Assembly: GCA_038326615.1 (NCBI GenBank)
Contig: JBBQKF010000117.1
Span: 1-7,687, forward strand
Source: JBBQKF01 sp038326615
GTDB taxonomy: Bacteria; Bacillota; Clostridia; Saccharofermentanales; UBA5734
Direction: 5' to 3'
DNA: 7,687 nucleotides
Positions 1-6,198 of this stretch are shown here, one piece after another (position 1 is the stretch's first letter; every line of letters starts with the position of its first letter). The position numbers were made by a program, and so were the translations under genes. The notes under the pieces are model-generated. The model ran no database searches. It was not told the origin of the DNA and saw only the letters and a program-made list of their open reading frames with translations.

Positions 1-1
1 T

Positions 2-34
2 AGAGCTTATGTGCTGAAAAGTGTTATGTGCAGT
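2..34 (+). repeat. Left terminal inverted repeat of RIT element 1
   Basis: This stretch is the reverse complement of 3481-3513 with one mismatch in 33 (G at 16, where the other end predicts T). It contains TTATGTGC twice in direct orientation, at 7-14 and 24-31, exactly 17 bp apart, which looks like paired recombinase-binding half-sites. By comparison with element 2, the outer six bases AGAGCT (2-7) correspond to the crossover core. Confidence 0.9.
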
Positions 35-67
35 ATGAAGAGAATAGTATTGGAAATCTAGTGTTTC

Positions 68-90
68 TCAATTAAACACTGCACATAACA
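68..90 (-). repeat. Left inner inverted copy of the end motif, RIT element 1
   Basis: ACTGCACATAACA (78-90) is a perfect 13-bp reverse complement of TGTTATGTGCAGT at 22-34, separated from it by 43 bases. The block 68-90 also pairs with 3424-3446 at the other end of the element, apart from a single extra base in the right copy. This is probably a third recombinase-binding site at this end, and it lies just upstream of the start region of the recombinase operon. Confidence 0.85.
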
Positions 91-111
91 GTATCAAGAC
101 CTTCTTAACGA

Positions 112-117
112 TATAAT
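112..117 (+). promoter_or_regulatory. Possible -10 box for the RIT element 1 operon
   Basis: TATAAT, a perfect -10 match, lies 67 bases before the A1 start and 21 bases after the inner repeat. I see no convincing -35 hexamer at 16-18 bp upstream; that position falls on the edge of the inner repeat. If this is the promoter, recombinase bound at 78-90 could repress it. This is a motif match in AT-rich DNA and is weak evidence. Confidence 0.3.
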
Positions 118-172
118 ATTCAGAGGACGGAAAGTCCAAAAAAATATTTGTCTTTGCCGGATAACGGCGGAA

Positions 173-177
173 AGGAG
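173..177 (+). promoter_or_regulatory. Ribosome binding site that sets the A1 start
   Basis: AGGAG within GGAAAGGAG lies six bases before ATG 184 but only three before GTG 181. It is also far downstream of the in-frame TTG at 148, which has no such site upstream. It therefore favours ATG 184. Confidence 0.75.
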
Positions 178-183
178 TTCGTG

Positions 184-1461
184 ATGTTATTGAATTATTA
201 CAATGATCCTCGCAAAATTAAGTTGCTTCGAAACTGTATGCTTGGCGAGTATATGGATGCATTTGCTGAACGATTTTTGAAGTATGACTACAGTGAACAT
301 ACCGTTAGGGCATATCTGCGGACGGCCGTACATTTTGCACGGTACGCCGTATGGGAAGGATTAACAGAAGCCAGTCAGCTGAATTACGAGTTGTCTAACA
401 AATTTTTGAATGAGCACCTCCTAAACTGTTCCTGTGAAAGAATTAATAGTGGGAAATTTAAAAGTGCAGCCACAGGGATAGAACACCTTATGCGATTTCT
501 TGTTGAAAGAGAAGTTATTGACAAGCCGGTCATAGTAAAACTGCAAAATCCGATGTCAGATATATTGATGAGATATGACAATTATCTTGATGAATTATTC
601 GGTCTTTGTGAAAAAACACGCAATATTCATCTTAACCGCGCCACCATTTTTATGAACTGGCTAAACGACCAGCATGGTGAGATCAAACTTGATGCCTTAA
701 GCACCAACGATATTCTTGACTTTCAAACCGCCATACAAAACAACAAATACTCCATTGATTTTAAGAAAACAATCACAAGCTGTTTACGGGCTTTTTTACG
801 TTTTATGCGTTGGGAGCACATTATTGATGCTGATCTAACACCAGCAGTATACGGAATCACCCAATGGAGTTTGGCAAGTATACCGAAATATATGTCATAT
901 GAAAACGTGATTTTGTTACTGAGAGCGCCAGATCGGAATACATCTACAGGAAAACGCGATGTTGCAATGCTGATTCTAATGGCACATCTAGGGCTTCGAG
1001 CCGGAGAAGTTGTTAACCTTTGTATTTCTGATATTGATTTTAGAACTGGAATGATATTGATCCGAAAGACAAAAACATCCAAAGAGCGTATACTTCCTCT
1101 TACTGTCGAAATTGCAGAAATTCTTATCGACTACATTAAAAATGGCAGACAAAACAAAATGCATGAGAGTTTGTTTTTAAGAACAATTGCACCTTATACC
1201 CCGATCCAGTCTTCGTCATCCGTGGGCACCATGGTATGCAAATATATTAAAGAAACGGGATTGAAAACACCAACTCTTGGTACTCATCAACTCCGTCATA
1301 GCCTTGCTACACATTTGATTAACAATGGTTCCACGCTAAAGGATGTTGCAGATATTTTGGGGCATTCATGTATCGAGAGTACAACTATTTACGCAAAAGT
1401 GCAGATAGAACGTTTAAAAGAAGTAGCCCTGCCATTTCCGATGGGAGGTGCAACTATATGA
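184..1461 (+). CDS. RIT element tyrosine recombinase A (element 1)
   Basis: This 425-residue protein is a tyrosine site-specific recombinase, which cuts and rejoins DNA through a covalent 3'-phosphotyrosine. The first 250 or so residues hold two helical stretches of the N-terminal and core-binding (SAM-like) type. The C-terminal catalytic domain has R272 (in LGLRAGE), K297 (TKTSKER), H368 and R371 (HQLRH), H394 (LGH) and nucleophile Y403 (TTIYAK), nine residues after H394, as usual in the family. It aligns with the A2 protein (GKRD...GE, APY, LRHSLATHL, AL-FP tail), and both are longer than the B and C proteins. The ATG at 184 is chosen over TTG 148 because of the ribosome binding site. Its stop overlaps the B1 start as ATGA. 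It probably acts with B1 and C1 to move the element; the division of labour among RIT recombinases is not settled. Confidence 0.93.
   Translation: MLLNYYNDPRKIKLLRNCMLGEYMDAFAERFLKYDYSEHTVRAYLRTAVHFARYAVWEGLTEASQLNYELSNKFLNEHLLNCSCERINSGKFKSAATGIEHLMRFLVEREVIDKPVIVKLQNPMSDILMRYDNYLDELFGLCEKTRNIHLNRATIFMNWLNDQHGEIKLDALSTNDILDFQTAIQNNKYSIDFKKTITSCLRAFLRFMRWEHIIDADLTPAVYGITQWSLASIPKYMSYENVILLLRAPDRNTSTGKRDVAMLILMAHLGLRAGEVVNLCISDIDFRTGMILIRKTKTSKERILPLTVEIAEILIDYIKNGRQNKMHESLFLRTIAPYTPIQSSSSVGTMVCKYIKETGLKTPTLGTHQLRHSLATHLINNGSTLKDVADILGHSCIESTTIYAKVQIERLKEVALPFPMGGATI
1443..1450 (+). promoter_or_regulatory. Ribosome binding site of B1
   Basis: GGGAGGTG inside the last codons of A1 lies seven bases before the ATG at 1458. 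It identifies ATG 1458, rather than the upstream in-frame ATG at 1368, as the B1 start. Confidence 0.8.
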
Positions 1462-2405
1462 AGAAGGCTCCAGATTTTGCAAGTATATTTACTGAACAAT
1501 TAAAGGAATACGTGGAGTTCATGATTGATAATGGTCGCAGATTTGGTGTAGAAACCACTATCTTAAAGGCGTTTGACCGCTATATGTGTGATCATGATAT
1601 TACCCTCATAGCTGAGAATGCCGTTATGGATTTTTCATTTTCTGTTCCAGATTTAACAAAGGAACAGTATGCTAAACGTCACAGAGTGGTTCGCAAGTTT
1701 GCAGATTATATGAGCCTTAAGGGAAAATGTGAAACAGTACGATCACTTCCAAAAGGCAAAAGCAACGGCAGAATTGTTCCTCATATTTACACCGACAAAG
1801 AATTGATTTTGCTACTTGAAACGGCTCAACAGATAAATCCTGTCCCAAAACTTCGACCGCATACTTTTTATTCACTGCTCGGGTTGCTTGCTTCAACAGG
1901 TATTAGAGTGAGCGAAGGAATCAATCTTGATATTTCTGATGTAGACTTTGACAGTGGTGTGCTAAAAATCCGTAATACAAAATTTAAAAAATCTCGCCTT
2001 GTACCGATTCATCCAACAACCCTTGAAGTACTGAGAAATTATGATACTCTCCGACGCGAGCTGATATTTGATCCAAAAGACAATGCATTTTTTATCAGTA
2101 AATTTAAAAAAAGATTAACCTATGCCACAGTCAACGCAACCTTTTTACAAATAGTACGCTCCGCAGGAATTAGAAACACTGAAGGTAAAGGTTCACGTAT
2201 CCACGATTTGCGTCACACTTTTGCAGTACGCAGGGTTTCAGTCTGGTATGATATGGGACTTGATATTCACCAAATGTTACCGCTTCTTTCCACTTACATG
2301 GGACACGCACACTTTGAGGACACAACTTATTATCTGTCAGCCGGTGCTGAACTTTTGGCCAAAGGTGCTATCCGGTTTGTGAAAGGCGGTGATACCATTG
2401 CTTAA
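1458..2405 (+). CDS. RIT element tyrosine recombinase B (element 1)
   Basis: This is a 315-residue tyrosine recombinase. Residues 1-100 form a short helical core-binding domain. The catalytic domain carries R150 (STGIRVSE), K175 (NTKFKKSRLVPI), H249 and R252 (HDLRHTFA), H283 (MGH) and Y292 as the likely nucleophile. The neighbouring Y291 is one residue off the usual H-to-Y spacing of nine. A 30-residue insertion between the HxxR motif and the GH motif, ending in LPLLSTYMGH, is shared with B2 (LPILSTYLGH) and sets the B proteins apart from A and C. The start codon overlaps the A1 stop (ATGA), so translation is probably coupled. The product should act with A1 and C1 on the element ends. Confidence 0.93.
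   Translation: MKKAPDFASIFTEQLKEYVEFMIDNGRRFGVETTILKAFDRYMCDHDITLIAENAVMDFSFSVPDLTKEQYAKRHRVVRKFADYMSLKGKCETVRSLPKGKSNGRIVPHIYTDKELILLLETAQQINPVPKLRPHTFYSLLGLLASTGIRVSEGINLDISDVDFDSGVLKIRNTKFKKSRLVPIHPTTLEVLRNYDTLRRELIFDPKDNAFFISKFKKRLTYATVNATFLQIVRSAGIRNTEGKGSRIHDLRHTFAVRRVSVWYDMGLDIHQMLPLLSTYMGHAHFEDTTYYLSAGAELLAKGAIRFVKGGDTIA
2382..2391 (+). promoter_or_regulatory. Ribosome binding site that sets the C1 start (TTG)
   Basis: AAAGGCGGTG is one base off AAAGGAGGTG. Its core GGCGG ends eight bases before TTG 2398. The alternative GTG at 2389 lies inside this motif and could not use it. The same layout (GGAGGTG shortly before the C start, inside the end of B) occurs in element 2 at 6171-6177. 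Confidence 0.6.
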
Positions 2406-3417
2406 AGATAAATTCACCCTTGGGGCATTGGTTCAAGGCTTTTTTCATGAGCGACTAATCCGACAGATGAATGCCAGTGAAAATACGTTATGCAGCTATC
2501 GTGATAATCTACGTTTGTTTTTAGCTTATCTTTCTAAAACGCTTTACCGTGATATCAGTAAAATCACTATAGCTGATGTTACCGCCGAAGCAGTGCTTGG
2601 ATTTCTTGACTATTGTGAAAAAGAACGAAACTGTTCTATACGTAGTAGAAACCAGAGGTTGGCATCTCTTAAGTCATTCTTCAAATATGCCGTTTTTACA
2701 GATCCATCATTGCTAATGCAGGGTGAAAGAATATTTTTGATTCCGACAAAAAATTATGAACGAAGAGTGCTTGGCTACCTCACCAAAACAGAAGTTGAAG
2801 CTATTTTGAATATTCCAGATCGCAGCACAGTTGCTGGCAGGCGACATTATGCCTTGCTACAGTTCATGTACAACACTGGTTCGAGGGCAACTGAAGTCAC
2901 AAAACTTAAGGTTTATGATGTTAAAGTTATTCATGGAGCGTCACAAGTTTTGATTAATGGCAAAGGTTCTAAGCAACGAGTGGTCCCAATTTGGGACGAA
3001 ACAGCTGATATTTTATTAGAGCTGATATCCGAGCAAAATGATTGCAGAAACCCAGATGCTTATATTTTTAAGAACCAGATTGGTGAAACAATCACACGCA
3101 GTGGTATACGATATATTGTTGAAACTTCTGTTAAAGCTGCAGAAAAGAGTTGCAAATCACTTGTTGGGCGTAATATTTCACCCCATACATTTCGCCATAC
3201 GACTGCCATGCATTTGCTTCAGTCAGGCGTTGATTTGAATCTTATCCGAATGTGGCTTGGCCATGTTAAGCTCGACACTACACACCAGTATATTGATTCT
3301 GACACCGAAATGAAGCGAAATGCTCTAATGCGTGGAGGGATTATTCCTCCATCTGACAATCCAAAGTGGAAGCCAACTCCCGAAATTTTAGCGTTCCTTG
3401 ACAGTATAGGAAAGTAG
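2398..3417 (+). CDS. RIT element tyrosine recombinase C (element 1)
   Basis: This is a 339-residue tyrosine recombinase starting at TTG, with GTG 2389 as an alternative that adds three residues. The N-terminal core-binding domain (about 1-115) includes the pattern RSRNQRLASLKSFFKY, closely matched in C2 (STRNHRLTVLRSFFKY). Catalytic residues are R163 (TGSRATE), K189 (GKGSKQRVVPI), H263 and R266 (HTFRHTTAMHLLQSG), H289 (LGH) and Y298. The C-terminal tail after Y298 is long and ends in a WKPTPEILAFLDS-like stretch that I associate with C-type RIT proteins. TTG is preferred from the ribosome binding site spacing and because it aligns with the start of C2. The start overlaps the end of B1 by eight bases. 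Confidence 0.92.
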   Translation: MLKDKFTLGALVQGFFHERLIRQMNASENTLCSYRDNLRLFLAYLSKTLYRDISKITIADVTAEAVLGFLDYCEKERNCSIRSRNQRLASLKSFFKYAVFTDPSLLMQGERIFLIPTKNYERRVLGYLTKTEVEAILNIPDRSTVAGRRHYALLQFMYNTGSRATEVTKLKVYDVKVIHGASQVLINGKGSKQRVVPIWDETADILLELISEQNDCRNPDAYIFKNQIGETITRSGIRYIVETSVKAAEKSCKSLVGRNISPHTFRHTTAMHLLQSGVDLNLIRMWLGHVKLDTTHQYIDSDTEMKRNALMRGGIIPPSDNPKWKPTPEILAFLDSIGK

Positions 3418-3423
3418 CAATTT

Positions 3424-3447
3424 TGTTATGTGCAGTGTTTTAATTGA
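3424..3447 (+). repeat. Right inner inverted copy of the end motif, RIT element 1
   Basis: TGTTATGTGCAGT (3424-3436) is the perfect reverse complement of 3481-3493 across a 44-base spacer. The block 3424-3446 also pairs with 68-90 at the left end. It begins seven bases after the C1 stop. The outer spacers of the two ends also resemble each other imperfectly when one is reversed, so the whole approximately 90-bp ends are weakly inverted copies. Confidence 0.85.
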
Positions 3448-3480
3448 AAGTTGTTATATTTCAATGGCTCTTTCATGCAA

Positions 3481-3513
3481 ACTGCACATAACACTTTTAA
3501 GCACATAAGCTCT
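3481..3513 (-). repeat. Right terminal inverted repeat of RIT element 1
   Basis: This stretch pairs with 2-34, 32 of 33 bases. It contains GCACATAA at 3484-3491 and 3501-3508, 17 bp apart, mirroring the left end. Outside it, from 3514, the amidoligase gene resumes on the minus strand (GAATTC encoding EF). The six bases AGCTCT at 3508-3513 would read R-A in the frame of that gene and are the likely crossover core by comparison with element 2. Confidence 0.9.
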
Positions 3514-3819
3514 GAATTCAATCGTTCCCTTTTGAAAGACAGAATGAAGATTCAGGCAGTGGTACCTGCTGTCATGATAATGTTGATAGCTGCCATCATT
3601 CCCCTTGTACCACAGGTTCTGCAGATGACTTATGGTTTTAGGCTTCTGGCGGTTCATACTATTGAGAAACTCTGAATCGATTTTCTTGCAATATCGGCGT
3701 TCTCTTTGCGAATCCACCTGCAAAGCTCGGTAAAACATATCCTCTTTTGAAGCAATAATGTTCACCAAATTTCTGAGCTGATAAGCTTCAAAGGGAGCTG
3801 CATTGATGTGAATATGGAT
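3514..3819 (-). pseudogene. Amidoligase-family gene, middle part (interrupted at both ends by RIT elements)
   Basis: Read on the minus strand, this encodes about 102 residues, from IHIHINAAPF through LRNLVNIIASKEDMFYRALQ, RERRYC, RYHCLNLH and FQKGTIEF. These match what I know of the amidoligase (COOH-NH2 ligase, glutamine-synthetase-like) family: the GIHIH(V/I) motif, the LRN(L/I)VNI-ASKE-L-Y-ALQV helix and the GT(I/V)EFR motif near the active site. It continues, in frame through the codons at 3814-3819, the N-terminal part at 7311-7661. The 3' end has been displaced by element 1 to somewhere left of base 1. No internal stop or frameshift is seen, so the damage comes from the insertions alone. 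Members of this family are predicted to form amide bonds on peptides or small molecules; the substrate here is unknown. The ATG at 3843 lies in element-2 end sequence and is probably not a real start. Confidence 0.88.
3814..3819 (+). repeat. 6-bp core (ATGGAT), left copy at element 2 junction
   Basis: ATGGAT occurs here and at 7311-7316. Joining gene sequence left of one copy to gene sequence right of the other gives an uninterrupted minus-strand reading ...SCGIHIHIN..., as expected for an amidoligase. It is therefore the direct repeat or crossover core of the element 2 insertion. A 6-bp core is in the range known for tyrosine recombinases and for Tn554. Confidence 0.8.
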
Positions 3820-3847
3820 GTTATCAAAAGATTTCGATAACATCCAT
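3814..3847. repeat. 12-bp perfect inverted repeat at the outer left end of element 2
   Basis: ATGGATGTTATC (3814-3825) and GATAACATCCAT (3836-3847) are perfect inverted copies around a 10-base centre. The first six bases of the left arm are the core and the last six of the right arm start the terminal repeat. Nothing like it exists at the right end. It could be an attachment-site remnant, a recombinase site or donor-derived coupling sequence. Confidence 0.75.
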
Positions 3848-3874
3848 TATCAAAAGTTAGAGATTATGCAAAGT
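3842..3874 (+). repeat. Left terminal inverted repeat of RIT element 2
   Basis: This is a perfect 33-bp reverse complement of 7284-7316. It contains ATTATCAAAAGT (3846-3857) and ATTATGCAAAGT (3863-3874), near-identical direct copies 17 bp apart, the same spacing as in element 1. A further TTATCAAAAG lies at 3821-3830, outside the repeat. Confidence 0.95.
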
Positions 3875-3910
3875 ACACGTGCGAACCATAGATAGCAAGG
3901 AGCTTTTTAA

Positions 3911-3939
3911 TTGAAATGCTTGTGATAATATCTGACAAT
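3911..3939 (+). promoter_or_regulatory. Possible promoter of the RIT element 2 operon
   Basis: TTGAAA (3911-3916) is followed after 17 bases by GACAAT (3934-3939), four of six to the -10 consensus. An extended -10 candidate, TGTGATAAT (3921-3929), overlaps it but lacks a good -35. Either would overlap the degenerate inner end motif at 3918-3933, which suggests recombinase binding and transcription compete. This is a motif match only. Confidence 0.35.
3918..3933 (-). repeat. Degenerate left inner copy of the end motif, RIT element 2
   Basis: Compared with the perfect inner/outer pair at the right end, this segment matches the expected inverted 16-mer at 11 of 16 positions. It stands exactly 43 bases from the outer copy at 3859-3874, the same spacing as at the right end. 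The position supports a real but decayed or weakened site. Confidence 0.5.
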
Positions 3940-3983
3940 ATTCATATGGCATAGCGCCAAAAAAATATTGGAGGAAGAAAATT

Positions 3984-5222
3984 ATGAGCAGTACAGATCA
4001 AACAATCATCCTTATTGAGGTGTTGATTGAAAAAACAAGAGAGCATCTGGTATCTCTGAATTATGCCAAGGACACGCTACGGCATATGGACAATTGCTGG
4101 AGACTTCTCACCACTTATGCAAAAACCGAGGAAATAGAACGGTTTACAACGGAGTTTGGGCATCGATTTTTAAAGGAACAGTATGGCATAGAACCTTTTG
4201 AATCCCTGAGCACTTCTTTCAGGAGGAACTTACGCCGATCTGTCATGATTTTATCAGACTACCAGCGTTATGGAATCATCCATAAACGGCAAGCTTCACA
4301 TCTGCACGAATGGCTGCCGGGATATCATGACATTTGTGAAGCCTTTATGAATGAAGCTGGCCGAAAACGGTTGTCACAGGGAACTCGGAGACAGTATCGT
4401 TGTCATCTTGAAAAGTTGACAACGTATTTGGCTATGCAGGGAGCGGCTTCCATTTCGGAAGTAACAGTGGAACATGTAGATGGATATATCGCGAATTATG
4501 TCGGATATTCAAAGGCAAGTATTTCATATGCATGCTTTGTTATCAAAACATTTTTTGAATACGCGCTGATGCAGAGGTACATTTCCAACAACCTTGCGGC
4601 CATCGTTCCAAGCGTGAAAGTGAACCAGCGCGCAAATCTGCCATCAGCTTTTACAAAAGACGAGATTGGAAGGCTACTTGCGGTCGTGGATCGGGGCAAC
4701 CCACAGGGAAAGCGAGATTATGCAATACTGCTGCTGGCTGTCCGTTATGGAATGCGTGTGGGGGAAATCACCACTTTGCAACTCGGCAATCTGGATTTCG
4801 TGGGCAAAAATATACATTACGTTCAAGGCAAAACCGGCGCACAAATCTCGGTAGATATGCTAGAAAACGTGGGATGGGCGTTGATAGATTATCTTAAAAA
4901 TGCAAGACCCAATACGGATTCGACAAATGTTTTCGTGCGATTAGTTGCCCCCTACAACGCTTTCGCACCTTACAACAATCTAAGCAATATCATGAACAAG
5001 TACCTGTCAAGTGCCGGAATCAAACGGTTGGATGACCGACATTACGGCATGCACACAATCCGCCATAGTCTCGCAAGCCACTTACTTGAGCAAGGAAATC
5101 CCCTGCATGTGGTATCCGAAGCGCTGGGACATCTGGACCTTAACAGCACGATGATCTACACAAAAATTGATTTGCGGATGCTTTCGCTTTGCGCGTTGGA
5201 GGTGCCAAATGAAACAGATTGA
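3984..5222 (+). CDS. RIT element tyrosine recombinase A (element 2)
   Basis: This is a 412-residue tyrosine recombinase. An N-terminal region of roughly 110 residues is followed by a core-binding domain (about 115-210) and the catalytic domain. Active-site residues are R258 (GMRVGE), K283 (QGKTGAQ), H357 and R360 (HTIRHSLASHLLEQG), H383 (LGH) and Y392 (IYTK). The residues after the lysine (TGAQISVDM) depart from the usual K-x-R-x-VP pattern seen in B2 and C2. It aligns with A1 throughout the catalytic domain, including a shared APY segment and an AL-VP tail. GGAGG at 3970-3974 lies nine bases before the ATG. The coding sequence overlaps B2 by 14 bases. It is the first gene of the operon and probably acts with B2 and C2 at the element ends. 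Confidence 0.94.
   Translation: MSSTDQTIILIEVLIEKTREHLVSLNYAKDTLRHMDNCWRLLTTYAKTEEIERFTTEFGHRFLKEQYGIEPFESLSTSFRRNLRRSVMILSDYQRYGIIHKRQASHLHEWLPGYHDICEAFMNEAGRKRLSQGTRRQYRCHLEKLTTYLAMQGAASISEVTVEHVDGYIANYVGYSKASISYACFVIKTFFEYALMQRYISNNLAAIVPSVKVNQRANLPSAFTKDEIGRLLAVVDRGNPQGKRDYAILLLAVRYGMRVGEITTLQLGNLDFVGKNIHYVQGKTGAQISVDMLENVGWALIDYLKNARPNTDSTNVFVRLVAPYNAFAPYNNLSNIMNKYLSSAGIKRLDDRHYGMHTIRHSLASHLLEQGNPLHVVSEALGHLDLNSTMIYTKIDLRMLSLCALEVPNETD
5198..5204 (+). promoter_or_regulatory. Ribosome binding site of B2
   Basis: GGAGGTG inside the end of A2 precedes ATG 5209 by four bases (six from GGAGG). It picks this start over the upstream in-frame ATG at 5167, which would lie deep inside A2. Confidence 0.75.
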
Positions 5223-6198
5223 ATTTAACCCCGTGTTCAAAAGCTATTTGGCTGGCAGTCTTCAAGCCTTTATATCTAGAAAGCGTGCAATTGGCTACTG
5301 CTATGAAAGCGAGGCGCATATGCTTTTGCGCCTTGACAGTTACTTTTTGAAGAGGGACATCTCTGAAATTACAGATGAATCAATTACTGAATGGGTGGAA
5401 AGACGCAAGGATGAAAGCGATAAAACTCACGGCATGCGGGTCAGTATTCTTCGCCAATTTTGCCTGTTTCTTAACAGAAATGAGAGCGTCGTACCGTTAC
5501 CGCAGTCTCCCAAGGGCTCAGGCTTTTCAAAGTCATTCACACCATACATTTTTACACAAGCACAAATACGGCAGATACTATTATCCGCCGATACGATGCC
5601 TGTGCGGCGTAACTCAAAAAACAGCACAGCCGTGATGCCGGTTCTTCTCAGGCTTCTTTACTGTTGTGGACTCAGGGTCACCGAGGCGCTGTCTCTAAGA
5701 GTTGGAAACCTTGATCTTGCGCATGGAACAGTGACTGTCCTGCATGGAAAGAATGATAACTGCCGAGTCGTGCCGATTACGCAAAGCTTGTGTGCAGTTC
5801 TCGTAAAATATTTGCAGAACATGTATGCTGTCGCAGGAGAAGAGGATTTTATCTTCCCAACCGCAAAATTGGAGCAATACAGTAGCCGCGCCATATATGC
5901 AGCGTTCCGCACAATTCTGTGGCGCAGCGGAATATCTCACGGTGGGCGCGGCAAGGGGCCAAGACTTCACGATATTCGCCATACTTTTTCCGTTCATTCA
6001 TTGCAGAAGTTCATTGGCGAAGGAAGGGATACCTATTTGCTACTGCCAATCTTGTCGACCTATCTGGGGCATAAAAATATCTATGCCACGGAACGGTATC
6101 TGAGGCTGACATCAGAAATGTACCCTGATATTTTGCAGAAAGTTACAGCCGCAACCGGCAGACTAGTACCGGAGGTGGTTCACTATGAAGTCGATTAA
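5209..6198 (+). CDS. RIT element tyrosine recombinase B (element 2)
   Basis: This is a 329-residue tyrosine recombinase. The helical N-terminal domain (about 1-105) begins FKSYLAGSLQAFISRKRAIG, a pattern I know from integrases of this group. Catalytic residues are R156 (CGLRVTE), K181 (HGKNDNCRVVPI), H254 and R257 (HDIRHTFSVHSL), H288 (LGH) and Y297 (ERYLRLT). As in B1, about 30 extra residues lie between the HxxR and GH motifs, ending in LPILSTYLGH. ATG 5209 is chosen from the ribosome binding site inside A2. It overlaps A2 by 14 bases and C2 by 14 bases, which suggests coupled translation and balanced supply of the three enzymes. Confidence 0.94.
   Translation: MKQIEFNPVFKSYLAGSLQAFISRKRAIGYCYESEAHMLLRLDSYFLKRDISEITDESITEWVERRKDESDKTHGMRVSILRQFCLFLNRNESVVPLPQSPKGSGFSKSFTPYIFTQAQIRQILLSADTMPVRRNSKNSTAVMPVLLRLLYCCGLRVTEALSLRVGNLDLAHGTVTVLHGKNDNCRVVPITQSLCAVLVKYLQNMYAVAGEEDFIFPTAKLEQYSSRAIYAAFRTILWRSGISHGGRGKGPRLHDIRHTFSVHSLQKFIGEGRDTYLLLPILSTYLGHKNIYATERYLRLTSEMYPDILQKVTAATGRLVPEVVHYEVD
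6171..6177 (+). promoter_or_regulatory. Ribosome binding site of C2
   Basis: GGAGGTG within the last codons of B2 lies seven bases before ATG 6185, a near-ideal spacing. Confidence 0.8.

Larger units (their letters stand above)
2..3513 (+). mobile_element. RIT element 1 (recombinase-in-trio), complete
   Basis: Three overlapping tyrosine recombinase genes on the + strand lie between 33-bp terminal inverted repeats (2-34 and 3481-3513) that differ at one base. No cargo gene is present: apart from the three genes there are only about 180 bases at the left end and 96 at the right. The right end interrupts a minus-strand amidoligase gene immediately after its GTIEF codons. The left end sits one base from the window edge, so its outer junction cannot be seen. 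RIT elements, known from many bacterial phyla, are defined by exactly this set of three different tyrosine recombinases, and Tn554 TnpA/TnpB is a distant parallel. All three proteins keep their catalytic residues, so the element could be active. Its DNA is visibly more AT-rich than that of element 2. Confidence 0.92.

Noticed and set aside
2..90. CRISPR array or tandem-repeat locus, suggested by recurring TTATGTGC
   Set aside because: The copies are inverted as well as direct, occur only at element ends, and fit terminal repeats of the RIT element.
148..183. TTG at 148 as the start of A1
   Set aside because: No ribosome binding site precedes it, while AGGAG at 173-177 is correctly spaced for ATG 184.
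3451..3675. A + strand reading frame of 74 codons in the gap between the elements
   Set aside because: It spans the element 1 end and runs antisense to the well-supported amidoligase piece. It has no ribosome binding site or recognisable content.
3820..3843. ATG at 3843 as a true start of a separate C-terminal amidoligase gene
   Set aside because: The ATG and next seven codons are element 2 end sequence with no good ribosome binding site. The piece starts mid-domain and continues the part at 7311-7661 exactly.
5375..6103. Small reading frames inside B2 on both strands
   Set aside because: They are out-of-frame shadows of B2, which has a full catalytic set and no interruption. None has a ribosome binding site or family motif I recognise.
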